A DNA stretch of 64,000 bases from Methyloversatilis sp. RAC08 (GCF_001713355.1 NZ_CP016448.1:806001-870000), one strand, 5' to 3'. Numbered from the stretch's first letter, positions 17,021-26,320 are shown. The notes: generated from the letters alone by a model not told the origin. Numbers and translations are program-made.

Positions 17021-17899
17021 TCAGGCTACGCGTGCCGAAAGCCCATCTGGCAGTCCGGCCGGATCGCCTGACTGGGTGTCGTTGTGCGGCATCAACATAC
17101 CGGGTTTTTCCGTCTCGCGGGTCACGAAGAGCTTTTCGGCAAGATCACGTCCGATCTTGAGGGCATCGTCACCCGCCACGACAAAATTCGGCCGCTGATA
17201 GCCGGCAGGCAGGCAACCCAGCCAGTGCAGCGCGCTGCCCAGATGTTCGCTCACCACGCCATTCAGGCTGGCGAAGGCCTGTCGGGCGTCCGACACCGAG
17301 CGGGCGCGGCTGACGCCGACATGCACCGGGCGCACGGCACCGGCCGACAGCGGCGCGTTGCCGGTCAGGTGGCGCTTGATAAGCGCGTATGCAGCGGTGA
17401 CGCTGACACCGGAGGCTGCAGTCACCACCGCCAGACGGTCGGCACGACGGGCCAGCGCTGACAGTTGCGATTCTTCGAGCGCGCAATCGACGATAAGCAA
17501 CTCGGTTTCGCGGGTCAGTTCGATCAATGCTTCGTCGAGCGCCTCAAGTTGCAGGCGATTCAGCTGCCTCGAATTCTGCGCAAGGCGCGCAGCCGGCACC
17601 ACCGTCACGCCGTGCTGCGACAGCAGCGGTACCGACGCCAGCGGCGCATCCCGATTGATCGCCTGCAGCAGGTCAAGCCGCGATGTCAGCCCGAGACGGG
17701 CGGTCGCCGAACCCAGCCCCTGATGTTCGTCGATGACGGTGACACGCAGGCCGCTGCGCGCCGCCTCGATTGCGGCGCCGAGGGCCACCGAGGTCGCGCC
17801 GACGCCGGCCATCGCGCCCGCCACGCTGATGCGCTGGGTCGGGTAGCGGCGGAACATGGCGCGCAACCCGGCAGCCTGGTCCTTCATCGAATCAGCCAC
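17021..17899 (-). CDS. flhG: FlhG/FleN-like MinD-family protein with degenerate ATP site
   Basis: 292-residue homologue of FlhG (FleN), the ParA/MinD-type protein that limits flagellar number with FlhF. Identity rests on position between flhF and fliA, on the N-terminal LRAMF segment typical of FlhG, and on the overall MinD-like pattern. The deviant Walker A, normally GKGGVGKT, here reads GAMAGVGATS (about residues 28-37), so both lysines are lost. The following IDEHQGLGSATARLGL replaces the usual LDADLGLANVDVLLGL. The GTG start at 17899 has GAGG 6 bases upstream inside the flhF end and overlaps flhF by 8 bases; ATG at 17887 is the alternative. It probably acts without ATP hydrolysis, which is inference. 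Confidence 0.8.
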   Translation of the reverse strand: MADSMKDQAAGLRAMFRRYPTQRISVAGAMAGVGATSVALGAAIEAARSGLRVTVIDEHQGLGSATARLGLTSRLDLLQAINRDAPLASVPLLSQHGVTVVPAARLAQNSRQLNRLQLEALDEALIELTRETELLIVDCALEESQLSALARRADRLAVVTAASGVSVTAAYALIKRHLTGNAPLSAGAVRPVHVGVSRARSVSDARQAFASLNGVVSEHLGSALHWLGCLPAGYQRPNFVVAGDDALKIGRDLAEKLFVTRETEKPGMLMPHNDTQSGDPAGLPDGLSARVA

Positions 17900-19424
17900 G
17901 GCTCACCTCGCTGCGCGCGGCGCGACGCGACGATGCCATGACCAGTCCGGCGTCCTGCACCGACAGGTGCTGTGGTGAATCCTCACCGGCCGCGCGCAAC
18001 GCACGGTGCAGCAGGTAGGCGCGATTGGGGAGGTGCAGGTCTTCCGGCACGCGCTGGCCGTTGGCGACATAGAAGAGCGGCAACTGGTGGCGCATCAGTA
18101 CGTCGAGCACCGGCCCGAGCGTCACCGATTCATCGACCTTGCTGATGATGGCACCCGCCAGATCGGCCCCGCCATTCGGCGCCGAGTAGGCGCGCACCAC
18201 ATCGTCGAGCGCATCCGCTCGGGCGACGGCGTTGAGCAACAGCAAGCGGCGCACATCACCGCTGGACGACAGCATGGCGATCTGTTCGGTCACCGCCTGA
18301 TCGCGCTGGCTCATGCCGACGGTGTCGATCAGCACCATGTGCTTGTCGCGCAGTTCAACCAGCATGCGGCGCAGGTCGGAGGCATCGCGCACCGCATGCA
18401 CCGGCACACCGAGGATGCGGCCGTAGATTCGGAGCTGTTCGTGGGCACCGATCCGGTAGCCGTCGGTCGTCAGCAGCGCCACCTTGTCGGCACCGTGTCG
18501 CACCACGCAGCGCGCGGCAAGCTTGGCCGTCGTCGTGGTCTTGCCGACACCGGTCGGACCGACCAGCGCGTACACGCCGCCTCGGTCGATGATGTCGGCG
18601 TCGGAATTGAGCGTGATCAGGTCGCGCCCGATCAGCGTACGCAGTTCGTTGCGCGCGGCGGCCAGCGAGTCGGAGGCGCCCAGCTGGTCGAGCAGGCGGT
18701 AGGTGGTGGTGGCGCTGAAGCCGGATTCCAGCATTTCGGCGGCGAGCGTGGCGTTGAGCGGCGACGTGCGCGACATTTCGCCCCATGCGAAACCGGCCAG
18801 CTGCTGTTCGAGCATGCGGCGGATGCTGCCCAGCTCGGCGCGCAGCGCACCGTCGATTTCGGGCGCCCGGTCGGCAACCGGGACGGTGGCGCGTTGCGGT
18901 GCCGGAACGGATTCGGCGGCCGGACGACGCAGCGCGACCTCGGCGTGGGCACCGAGCTGTACCGGATCGAGCTGTGCAGCGTCGGGCCTCGCTTGTTCCA
19001 TGCGGGTGTTGGCGGCCGGAATGTCGCGGCCATAAGCCATGTCGCGCAGTTCGCTCGGCGTGGCCGGACGGGGTTTGTACGGTTGCCAGGGCTTGGGCGC
19101 GCGCACCTCGGTGCTCGCGGCAGCCACCCGGGCGGCGCTTGGCGCGGGACTGCGTGCGGCGCTGCGTGCGGCGACGCTGCTCGACAGCGTGAGCTGGAAG
19201 TCCTCGTCATCGGCTTGCGGCGCCATGGCGACCGGTTCCGCCTTCGGCGCCGGCTTTCTGGCTGCGGCCGTCATCGCGTCAAGTGCATTGGCCGGCAGCG
19301 CAAGGATTTCCACCCCGCCTTCGACCGGTCGATTGGACAGCACGATGGCGTCCGGACCGAGCTCTTCCTTGATGCGACGAAGTGCGTCGCGCGCACTGGC
19401 TGCGAGGTATTTGCGAGGCGTCAT
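17892..19424 (-). CDS. flhF: flagellar biosynthesis SRP-like GTPase FlhF
   Basis: 510-residue signal-recognition-particle-type GTPase that sets flagellar placement. The N-terminal B domain (residues 1-40, RDALRRIKEELGPDAIVLSNR) is diagnostic. A long Ala/Pro-rich, poorly conserved linker follows (about 60-190). The NG domain has G1 GPTGVGKTTTTAKLAARCV, G2/G3 TDGYRIGAHEQLRIYG and LIDTVGMSQRD, and a late KVDE. It overlaps flhA upstream by 4 bases (ATGA) and flhG downstream by 8, so the three are tightly coupled. Confidence 0.96.
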   Translation of the reverse strand: MTPRKYLAASARDALRRIKEELGPDAIVLSNRPVEGGVEILALPANALDAMTAAARKPAPKAEPVAMAPQADDEDFQLTLSSSVAARSAARSPAPSAARVAAASTEVRAPKPWQPYKPRPATPSELRDMAYGRDIPAANTRMEQARPDAAQLDPVQLGAHAEVALRRPAAESVPAPQRATVPVADRAPEIDGALRAELGSIRRMLEQQLAGFAWGEMSRTSPLNATLAAEMLESGFSATTTYRLLDQLGASDSLAAARNELRTLIGRDLITLNSDADIIDRGGVYALVGPTGVGKTTTTAKLAARCVVRHGADKVALLTTDGYRIGAHEQLRIYGRILGVPVHAVRDASDLRRMLVELRDKHMVLIDTVGMSQRDQAVTEQIAMLSSSGDVRRLLLLNAVARADALDDVVRAYSAPNGGADLAGAIISKVDESVTLGPVLDVLMRHQLPLFYVANGQRVPEDLHLPNRAYLLHRALRAAGEDSPQHLSVQDAGLVMASSRRAARSEVSRG

Positions 19425-21532
19425 GATTTGACTCCGATGACAGAGGTCACTTTGATGGTGCGTGTTTCAGGAACTTCGGAATTGGCAACAACTTTCAGAC
19501 TCGGTACGGCGCGGCGCAGGAAGCGCGACAGCAGCCAGCGCAGCGGCGCGGGTACCAGCAGCACGGCTGGTAGACCCATTTCTTCCTGCTGCTGCGCGCT
19601 GCGGGCGACTTCGTGCATCAGCGTGTCGGCCAGACCAGGTTCGATCACGGAACCGTCACCGCCGGAACCCAGAGCCTGGCCGAGCAGGCGCTCGAGGCCC
19701 GGGTCGAGCACCATGACCTGCACATCGGCATTGCCGGGGAACAGCTGCTGCACGATGGCGCGGCCCAGCGCCACGCGGACGCGGGAAGTCAGCTCCAGCG
19801 TGTCCTGGGTACGCGCCGCATAGTCAGCCAGCGTTTCGATGATGGAGCGCATGTCGCGAATGGCCACGCCCTCTTCAAGCAGGCTCTGCAGCACACGCTG
19901 CACGGTGCCCAGCGGCAGCGCCTTGGGCACCAGGTCCTCGATCAGGCGTGGTTGATCCTTGCCGACGTGGTCGAGCAGCGCCTGCACTTCCTGCCGGCCG
20001 AGCAGTTCTGCAGCGTGGCTCAGGATGAGGTGGTTCAAGTGGGTCGCCACCACGGTGGCCGCATCGACGACGGTGTAGCCCAGCGCATGCGCCTGTTCTC
20101 GCAGACCTTGTTCGATCCACACGGCCGGCAGGCCGAACGCCGGATCCTTCGCTTCACGGCCTGGCAGCGCTCCCGCCACTCGCCCCGGGTTGATCGCCAT
20201 CAGGCTGCCCGGATACGCCTCGCCGCTGCCGACATCGACGCCCTTGAGCGTGATGCGGTAGCCGTTGGGCTTGAGTTCGAGGTTGTCGCGGATGTGCACC
20301 GGTGCGGTCAGGAAGCCAATTTCGGCGGCGAACTTCTTGCGCAGGCCACGGATGCGCTTCAGCAGTTCGCCGTCCTGTCCGCGATCGACCAGAGGGATCA
20401 GGCGGTAACCGACTTCGAGGCCCAGCGTATCGACCGGCACCACGTCGCTCCATGCCGCTTCCTGCGACTCGGGCATCACCACGCTGGCGCCTTCGGCCGC
20501 CTGCGCCGCGGCCGCTTTCTCGGCGACTTCCTTCGCCTTTGGCGCCGCCTGGGCATTCACACCGCGCCATGCCAGATAGCCCAGCACCGAGGCGAGCAGC
20601 AGGAACACGAAGTTGGGCATCCCCGGGATCATGCCCATCAGGCCGAGGATGCCGGCAGAAATGGCCAGTACGCGCGGGTCGCCGAACAGCTGGCCGATGA
20701 CTTGGCCGCCGACGTCCTGACCACTGCCGACACGCGACACCACCAGACCGGCTGCGATCGAAATGATCAGCGCCGGAATCTGCGCCACCAGGCCGTCGCC
20801 GATGGTCAGAAGCACGTAGGCCTTGGCGGCTTCGCCGGCGCTCATGTCGTGCTCCATGACGCCGATCAGCAGGCCGCCGATGACGTTGATCAGCAGAATC
20901 ATGATGCCGGCGACCGCGTCACCGCGGACAAACTTCGAAGCACCGTCCATCGATCCGTAGAAATCCGCCTCGTCGGCGATTTCCTTGCGACGGCGTCGCG
21001 CATCCTCTTCGCCGATCAGGCCGGCGTTGAGATCGGCGTCGATGGCCATCTGCTTGCCGGGCATCGCGTCAAGCGTGAAACGCGCGCCGACTTCGGCGAT
21101 GCGCCCTGCGCCCTTGGTCACGACCACGAAATTGATGACGGTCAGGATGATGAATACGACGATCCCAACCGCGTAATTGCCGCCGACCAGAAAGTGCCCG
21201 AACGCTTCGATCACCTTGCCCGCGGCATCCGGACCGGTGTGGCCTTCGAGCAGCACGACGCGGGTGGAGGCGACGTTCAGCGACAGCCGCAGCAAGGTGG
21301 TCACCAGCAGGACCGTCGGGAAAACCGAAAAATCGAGGGCGCGTGTTGTGTAGAGCGCAACCAGCATCACCATCACGGACAGCGCGATATTGAAGGTGAA
21401 GAACACGTCCAGCACGAAGGTGGGCAGCGGCAGCACCATCATCGACAGGATGAGGATGATCAGTATCGGCGCAGCCAGTTGCTGGATGTTCGGGGTGCCG
21501 ATTGCCTGCCGGAGCGAGAGGGAGGAAGCCAT
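19421..21532 (-). CDS. flhA: flagellar type III export protein FlhA
   Basis: 703-residue export gate protein. Eight membrane helices lie in the first 330 residues, beginning LAAPILIILILSMMVLPLPT. The FHIPEP signature region is visible as VVTKGAGRIAEVGARFTLDAMPGKQMAIDADL. The soluble C-terminal cytoplasmic domain (about 370-703) docks chaperone-substrate complexes. The length is normal. flhB, which usually precedes flhA, is not adjacent. No strong ribosome site is visible before the ATG at 21532. Confidence 0.97.
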   Translation of the reverse strand: MASSLSLRQAIGTPNIQQLAAPILIILILSMMVLPLPTFVLDVFFTFNIALSVMVMLVALYTTRALDFSVFPTVLLVTTLLRLSLNVASTRVVLLEGHTGPDAAGKVIEAFGHFLVGGNYAVGIVVFIILTVINFVVVTKGAGRIAEVGARFTLDAMPGKQMAIDADLNAGLIGEEDARRRRKEIADEADFYGSMDGASKFVRGDAVAGIMILLINVIGGLLIGVMEHDMSAGEAAKAYVLLTIGDGLVAQIPALIISIAAGLVVSRVGSGQDVGGQVIGQLFGDPRVLAISAGILGLMGMIPGMPNFVFLLLASVLGYLAWRGVNAQAAPKAKEVAEKAAAAQAAEGASVVMPESQEAAWSDVVPVDTLGLEVGYRLIPLVDRGQDGELLKRIRGLRKKFAAEIGFLTAPVHIRDNLELKPNGYRITLKGVDVGSGEAYPGSLMAINPGRVAGALPGREAKDPAFGLPAVWIEQGLREQAHALGYTVVDAATVVATHLNHLILSHAAELLGRQEVQALLDHVGKDQPRLIEDLVPKALPLGTVQRVLQSLLEEGVAIRDMRSIIETLADYAARTQDTLELTSRVRVALGRAIVQQLFPGNADVQVMVLDPGLERLLGQALGSGGDGSVIEPGLADTLMHEVARSAQQQEEMGLPAVLLVPAPLRWLLSRFLRRAVPSLKVVANSEVPETRTIKVTSVIGVKS

Positions 21533-21754
21533 GGCAGTATTTCAGCGCACCGGGGCGCTCTCGAACCCCGGAAAGAAGCGGGGTTTTCCCCGGCTATTGG
21601 CGCGACTGAAACAGCATGGCCTGCCGCGTGCTGCCCGAGCGCTTGCGCAGGCGTCGGAAGCCCCCCGGAAATGGATCCTTACAAACAGGGGTCGCTTTCA
21701 TTTACTCGGGCATGCGTTACTCCGTTCATGCGCTGCATCCACAGGAGAACACAC

Positions 21755-22558
21755 ATGAATACACCAGCCCGCACTGCTTCAGCCCGCTCGCTGCACCCGG
21801 CGCTGTGGGTAGCCGCGCTGTCGATCACTGCCTTCAGCGCGGTCGGCATCGCTTCCATGACCGGGGTGCTCGAACGCTCGCCTGCGCCGGCAGCGGTCCC
21901 TGTGAGCGCGGTGGCCAGCGTCGATCCAGTTGCTGCGACTGCGGTCGCATCTATGACCCCGGTTGCAGAGCCGCCGGTCGTCGCGTACGCACCGCCCAGG
22001 CCGGCGGTCGCTGAAAAGCCGGTCGCGAAGGCCGCGCAATCCAGGAAGGCCGAGCCAACGCAGTACGCCGACGCGCGCCCGATACGCGTGGCAGACCGGA
22101 CTTACGACCCGGGCATCGACATCACCGCGGCACCGCCGCGTGACATCGAACGACCGGTCGATGCGTCGCGTGCAGATTCTTACCGTATTGAGAACGATTA
22201 CCGGACAGCACCGGCCCCGCTGTGTATAGACTGCGGCATCGTCGAATCAATCCGCGAAGTGCAGGCAGCGGCCGATCCGAGCGGGCTGGGCGCTGCGGCC
22301 GGTGGTGTGGTGGGTGGCCTGCTCGGCAACAATGTCGGCAAGGGCAGCGGCCGCACCGTTGCCACGATCATCGGCATCGCCGGCGGCGCCTACGCCGGGC
22401 ACCAGATCGAAAAGACACAGCGCAAGACCACCCGGCACGAAGTGGGGGTTCGCATGAACAATGGTGACTATCGTACGGTCACGCTGGACACCGCACCGAG
22501 CTGGCATGTCGGCGACAAGGTGAAGCTGCAGAACGGCAACCTTGTCCAGGGCGACTAG
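21755..22558 (+). CDS. glycine-zipper 2TM-domain envelope protein
   Basis: 267 residues. A signal-anchor lies at about residues 14-37 (HPALWVAALSITAFSAVGIASM), followed by a long Ala/Pro/Val-rich linker. A glycine-zipper 2TM segment (GLGAAAGGVVGGLLGNNVGKGSGRTVATIIGIAGG, about 190-225) follows, then a short beta domain ending VGDKVKLQNGNLV. This architecture matches SlyB/YmgG-like or glycine-zipper 2TM proteins of the envelope. Cysteines in CIDCGIVESI sit just before the zipper, as in other members. The ATG at 21755 has AGGAGA upstream. It is divergent from flhA and monocistronic. The precise role is unknown. Confidence 0.85.
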   Translation: MNTPARTASARSLHPALWVAALSITAFSAVGIASMTGVLERSPAPAAVPVSAVASVDPVAATAVASMTPVAEPPVVAYAPPRPAVAEKPVAKAAQSRKAEPTQYADARPIRVADRTYDPGIDITAAPPRDIERPVDASRADSYRIENDYRTAPAPLCIDCGIVESIREVQAAADPSGLGAAAGGVVGGLLGNNVGKGSGRTVATIIGIAGGAYAGHQIEKTQRKTTRHEVGVRMNNGDYRTVTLDTAPSWHVGDKVKLQNGNLVQGD

Positions 22559-22647
22559 GCAGGCGTTTCAGCATTCCTCTTCCTCTCTCTCCGTGAGGAT
22601 GTTTTCAGGGCACCCGAGGGGTGCCCTTTTTTTTTGGCGTTCGGGCG

Positions 22648-23640
22648 TCAACGTGCGCGCTCGAGACGCACCACTTCTTCATCACCCGTATTCAGCGACA
22701 CCTTGCCATCAAGGATTCGTGCATCGGCCGACTTTCGCACATGCAGATTGCCACCGGCCACTTCGAAGCTGCCGTCGCCACTGATCAACATCAGCGCCAT
22801 GTCGAGTTCGTCGCCAAAAATCTCTCCGCGCGCGGTGTAGCGCACATGCGAGAGCTGCGTGCCGTCTGCAGCCAGTGACGCGATGTAGTTCGCCCATTCC
22901 GGCCGACTGTCGATGCGCACCGGCTCGGTTCGCAATTCGACAGTATCGCCGCGCTGGCGCAGGTGCGCCGGTGTGCGCTGACCGTCGGTGGAAACAAGAA
23001 ACCAGTCGCCATCCAGCGTATTCGGTACCACTGACAACGGCGCTGTTGCGTCGACGGGTGGATAGGCGGAACGGAGCAATATGCCAGCACCGGCAACGGC
23101 CGCAAGCGCAATGCCCGAACTCAGGACCAGCCGACGCTTCCCTGCAGTGCCGGCGGATTTCTCTGGCGCCGCACGCGGCACACCGAGTCGTTCGATGTCA
23201 GCGACAACGCGCGGCAGATCAAGGGCCGACCAGTCGTCTGTACGCAGCGGCAGCGCGTGCCATTCGGTGACGCTGCGCAAGGGCTCGGGCAAGCTGTCGG
23301 CGGTTGGCATCGGCGCGCCATCGACGCGCAACGGCATCAGGGTTGCGCCGGCAGCGATCGCAGACTGAATCTCGCCGCGTACCGGATCGTCCGCATCCTC
23401 GATTCTGAGGTGACCATCGTCGTGACGCGCGCCGAAGAAAGCTGGCGTGATCAGCAGCAGCACGACCGGCCGCTTGCCGATGGCGCTGGCGATCGCCTCA
23501 CGCCAGCTGCCGCCGCCCCTGAGGTCGTGCCGGTCGAGAAAGACCTGCTCGGCGCCGAAAACGTCGCCCAGGTCGTCGGCCAGCCGGCTGGCGTCCTTGG
23601 TGCCGTCGGCACTGCGGTAACTGATGAATATGCGGTTCAT
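22648..23640 (-). CDS. TIR-domain membrane protein with C-terminal sensor-like region
   Basis: 330 residues. Residues 1-155 are a bacterial TIR domain (TIR_2 type): strand MNRIFISYRSADG, then VFLDRHDLRGGGSWREAIASAI, then VVLLLITPAFFG. A candidate catalytic Glu90 lies in VRGEIQSAI, where NADase TIRs carry theirs. A single membrane helix follows at about 171-189 (LVLSSGIALAAVAGAGILL), then a 135-residue beta-rich tail (LDGDWFLVSTDGQRTP ...) that would lie on the other side of the membrane. It has its own transcription unit between a glycine-zipper gene and gltX, with no defence genes next to it. NAD cleavage versus a scaffolding role cannot be decided here. Confidence 0.85.
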   Translation of the reverse strand: MNRIFISYRSADGTKDASRLADDLGDVFGAEQVFLDRHDLRGGGSWREAIASAIGKRPVVLLLITPAFFGARHDDGHLRIEDADDPVRGEIQSAIAAGATLMPLRVDGAPMPTADSLPEPLRSVTEWHALPLRTDDWSALDLPRVVADIERLGVPRAAPEKSAGTAGKRRLVLSSGIALAAVAGAGILLRSAYPPVDATAPLSVVPNTLDGDWFLVSTDGQRTPAHLRQRGDTVELRTEPVRIDSRPEWANYIASLAADGTQLSHVRYTARGEIFGDELDMALMLISGDGSFEVAGGNLHVRKSADARILDGKVSLNTGDEEVVRLERAR

Positions 23641-24023
23641 GCGGGGAGCCGGGGCGGCGCCACGGCGGAAAGCTCACACGCTGGCGAGTGTATGCCCGGA
23701 ACAGCAGGTGCAACAGTCGGCCATCGGGCTGGCAGGCTCTGGAAAAGATCAACACTTTTAGGTGCAAGGAAGCGTCCGCCGACGCCGCACTGTTGATTTC
23801 TCGAGCCGCCTCGCAGCGCAGCCAGCCCGGTGGGCCCTTAAGCGGCTGCTCATTCCGAACCCGGATGACCAGGACCCTGTGCCGGGTAAAGCGGAGGAGA
23901 GGGCGTGAGTCGCATTACTTCAAAAGTGATGCTGCACCGCCCTGACACGACATGACGTGCGCAACGCAGGTCCGAGCGACCGAGCGGACAGAGTGCGACC
24001 TGACAGGCTCGGGCCGAGCAGAC
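23641..24023. other. 383-base intergenic region, no supported gene
   Basis: Between the TIR gene start and the gltX stop. Open frames here are short, Arg/Ser-rich and lack convincing starts. A 16-codon frame beginning GTG at 23905 has a GGAGGAG-like site upstream but no recognisable product. No clear terminator for gltX or promoter for the TIR gene was found. Confidence 0.5.
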
Positions 24024-25421
24024 TCAGCACACGCGTGCAAGGCGGGCCAGAACCCGCTCGCGGCCAAACGCTTCCAGCACGGCATCGATCGACGGCGTCT
24101 GCGGCTGGCCGATCAGCGCCACGCGCAGCGGGATCGCCACCTGCGGCATCTTCATGCCGCACTCGGCACAGGTTTCCTTGATCGCTGACGAAAGCGCCGC
24201 CTTGTCCCACGGCGCACCTTCAAGACGTGCGGCCAGCTTGCGCAGCGCGTCACGCGCCGGATCGGTCAGGTGCTGCGCAAGCATGTCGGGCGACACGTGA
24301 AGATCAATGTAGAAGGCTTCGAGCGCATCGGTCAGTTCGACCAGGGTGGCAGCGCGGTCCTTGTACAGCGCGATCAGCGGTTCGAGCTGCGGACCGGCCT
24401 CCGGATCGACACCTCGACGTGCCAGGCGGCTCGCGACATCGGCAGCGAGCCGGACATTGTCGGACAGCTTCAGATAGTGCCCATTCAGCCAGCGCAGCTT
24501 TTCGGTATTGAACTGCGCTGCCGACGGCGTGATGTGGTCAAGATCGAACCACCCGACAAACTGTTCGCGCGAAAAGACTTCGTCATCGCCGTGGCTCCAG
24601 CCCAGCCTCGCCAGGTAATTGATGACCGCTTCGGGCAGATAACCGTCTTCTTCGTACTGCATTACGCTGACAGCACCGTGGCGCTTCGACAGCTTCTGGC
24701 CATCGTCGCCGAGGATCATCGACAGGTGGGCGTACTGCGGCACGTTGGCACCCAGCGCTCGCAGGATGTTGATCTGGCGCGGTGTGTTGTTCACGTGATC
24801 GTCTCCGCGGATTACATGGGTGATGCCCATGTCCCAGTCGTCCACGCAGACGCAGAAATTGTAGGTCGGCGTACCGTCGGCGCGCGCGATGATGAGGTCG
24901 TCCAGTTCATCATTGGCGATCGCAATGCGTCCCTTGACCTGATCGTCCCATACCACCACACCGGTGACGGGATTGCAGAAGCGGATGACCGGCTCGACGC
25001 CCTGCGGCGGCTCGGGCAGCGTGCGGCCAGGCCCTGGACGCCAACGGCCGTCGTAGCGAGGTTTCTCGTTGCTGGCTCGCTGCTGTTCGCGCAGCGTGTC
25101 GAGTTCTTCCTGCGTTGTGTAGCAGCGGTAGGCATGGCCCTGTTCCAGCAGCTGCGCGATGACCTCCTTGTAGCGGTCCATGCGCTGCATCTGGAAGAAC
25201 GGACCCTCGTCATGTCCGAGGTCGAGCCAGTTCATGCCGTCGATGATTGCCTGTACCGCCTCGGGCGTGGAACGCGCCACATCGGTATCTTCGATGCGCA
25301 ACACGAACTGGCCGCCATGATGACGGGCGTACGCCCAGGAAAACAGCGCCGTGCGCGCGCCGCCGATGTGGAGGTAACCGGTCGGACTCGGCGCGAATCG
25401 CGTACGGACAACTTGAGTCAT
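24024..25421 (-). CDS. gltX: glutamyl-tRNA synthetase
   Basis: 465-residue class I aminoacyl-tRNA synthetase charging tRNA-Glu. HIGH-type motif: [20 protein letters not shown] at residues 6-25. KMSKS-type motif: [14 protein letters not shown]. The length is the family norm. I chose the ATG at 25421 because it opens [17 protein letters not shown]; the frame continues upstream to 25484 but without homology. A -10-like TACAAT (minus strand, 25450-25455) lies 29 bases upstream and overlaps the divergent tRNA-Val promoter region. Confidence 0.97.
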   Translation of the reverse strand: MTQVVRTRFAPSPTGYLHIGGARTALFSWAYARHHGGQFVLRIEDTDVARSTPEAVQAIIDGMNWLDLGHDEGPFFQMQRMDRYKEVIAQLLEQGHAYRCYTTQEELDTLREQQRASNEKPRYDGRWRPGPGRTLPEPPQGVEPVIRFCNPVTGVVVWDDQVKGRIAIANDELDDLIIARADGTPTYNFCVCVDDWDMGITHVIRGDDHVNNTPRQINILRALGANVPQYAHLSMILGDDGQKLSKRHGAVSVMQYEEDGYLPEAVINYLARLGWSHGDDEVFSREQFVGWFDLDHITPSAAQFNTEKLRWLNGHYLKLSDNVRLAADVASRLARRGVDPEAGPQLEPLIALYKDRAATLVELTDALEAFYIDLHVSPDMLAQHLTDPARDALRKLAARLEGAPWDKAALSSAIKETCAECGMKMPQVAIPLRVALIGQPQTPSIDAVLEAFGRERVLARLARVC

Positions 25422-25474
25422 GGCAATGCCTGCGAAAGATGAGCGCGCGATTGTACCGCCAGCGCAGCGGCCAT

Positions 25475-25503
25475 TTGACGGCACTTCGCTTAACCGCTAG
25501 TAT
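25475..25503 (+). promoter_or_regulatory. sigma-70 promoter of tRNA-Val(CAC)
   Basis: TTGACG (25475-25480), a 17-base spacer and TAGTAT (25498-25503) form a strong -35/-10 pair. The tRNA 5' end is at 25525, leaving a leader of about 14 bases. Confidence 0.75.
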
Positions 25504-25524
25504 TCGCGCCCTGTCACGAATGCA

Positions 25525-25599
25525 GGGCAGTTAGCTCAGCGGTAGAGCACCGCCTTCACACGGCGGGGGTCACTGGTTCGATCCCAGTACTGCCCACCA
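25525..25599 (+). tRNA. tRNA-Val (anticodon CAC)
   Basis: 75 bases including an encoded CCA. The acceptor stem GGGCAGT pairs with ACTGCCC, the D arm is TTAGCTCAGCGGTAGAGC, the anticodon stem CCGCC/GGCGG encloses the loop TTCACAC, and the T arm is GGTTCGATCC. The loop gives anticodon CAC, which reads GTG valine codons. It is followed at once by an intrinsic terminator. Confidence 0.95.
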
Positions 25600-25605
25600 G
25601 TCTTG

Positions 25606-25636
25606 AAAGCCCGAACCGAGGTTCGGGCTTTTTTTT
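25606..25636 (+). terminator. intrinsic terminator of tRNA-Val
   Basis: Stem AGCCCGAACC / GGTTCGGGCT with a very short loop, followed by eight T residues, immediately after the tRNA. Confidence 0.9.
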
Positions 25637-25657
25637 GCCTTGCGGGCGTCGGGATGG

Positions 25658-26161
25658 TCAGGGCTTGGGCGGAATACGGAGTTTCTGTCCCGGATAGATC
25701 TTGTCCGGATGCGACAACATCGGGCGGTTGGCTTCAAAGATCAGCGGGTACTTGTTGGCGTCGCCGTAGTAGGTCTTGGCGATCTTCGACAGGGTGTCGC
25801 CCGACTTCACGTCGTGATACTGGGCTTCCGACTCGAGGTTGAGCACATTGAGCTGATCCTGAACCGAGGACACACCGGCCACGTTGCCGGCTGACAGCAC
25901 GATGCGCTCGCGCGTCGCCTGATCGGCGCAGGTTCCAGACACCGTGCATGTCGAGGTACTGCCGTCAAAGGACACATTGAGCGCAGTGGCCGACAAGCCC
26001 AGCTTTTCGATATACATCTTGATGGCATCACCGGCGGCGCGGTCGAGCTTTGCGCGGTTCTCCGGTGTAGGCGCCGCCTTGACCTGTTCGGTTGCGGCCT
26101 TGGCTTCACCGGAACCGAAGAGCTTTTCGCCCGCATCTTTCAGGAAATTCAGCAATCCCAT
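25658..26161 (-). CDS. LysM and BON domain protein (Kbp/YgaU family)
   Basis: 167 residues without a signal peptide, matching the E. coli Kbp (YgaU) layout: an N-terminal MGLLNFLKDAGEKLFG, a BON domain (about 50-105, DAIKMYIEKLGLSATALNVSFDGSTSTC ... NVAGVSSVQDQL), and a C-terminal LysM domain (about 115-163, YHDVKSGDTLSKIAKTYYGD ... IYPGQKLRIP). Kbp binds potassium in the cytosol and aids growth under osmotic stress. Whether this homologue does the same is inference. It is monocistronic, reading toward the tRNA-Val terminator. Confidence 0.92.
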   Translation of the reverse strand: MGLLNFLKDAGEKLFGSGEAKAATEQVKAAPTPENRAKLDRAAGDAIKMYIEKLGLSATALNVSFDGSTSTCTVSGTCADQATRERIVLSAGNVAGVSSVQDQLNVLNLESEAQYHDVKSGDTLSKIAKTYYGDANKYPLIFEANRPMLSHPDKIYPGQKLRIPPKP

Positions 26162-26300
26162 GTCGTGCCTCCTGTGGTGTAGTGACGAAGTTGTGGTGGG
26201 GTCATGATAGCCGACCCACTACGCACGGCCGCCGAAACCTCTGGCGTCGAATTGATGTACGGTCGCCACAGGCGCGTTTGACGCGTCGCGCGTACTTATA

Positions 26301-26320
26301 TACATTCAAGCTTGTTTGTA
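26301..26320. promoter_or_regulatory. imperfect palindrome, candidate operator of the TetR gene
   Basis: TACATTCAAGCTTGTTTGTA is an inverted repeat with 16 of 20 positions self-complementary (TACA, CAAGCTTG, TGTA). It lies 16-35 bases before the ATG of the AcrR-like repressor. AcrR-family operators are similar AT-rich palindromes containing TACAT, so autoregulation is likely. Confidence 0.55.

Noticed and set aside
18006-19823. Open frame of 605 codons on the plus strand
   Set aside because: Antisense to flhF and the flhA end; no homology, His/Arg-rich composition typical of a shadow frame.
19613-22558. Long open frame on the plus strand, about 981 codons
   Set aside because: Its first two thirds are antisense to flhA and rich in His, Arg and Gln, a shadow of GC-rich coding DNA. 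Only the last 267 codons (from 21755) are a real gene.
23905-23955. 16-codon frame with a good ribosome site before gltX
   Set aside because: Too short to support a gene without conservation data; kept as an observation in the intergenic note.
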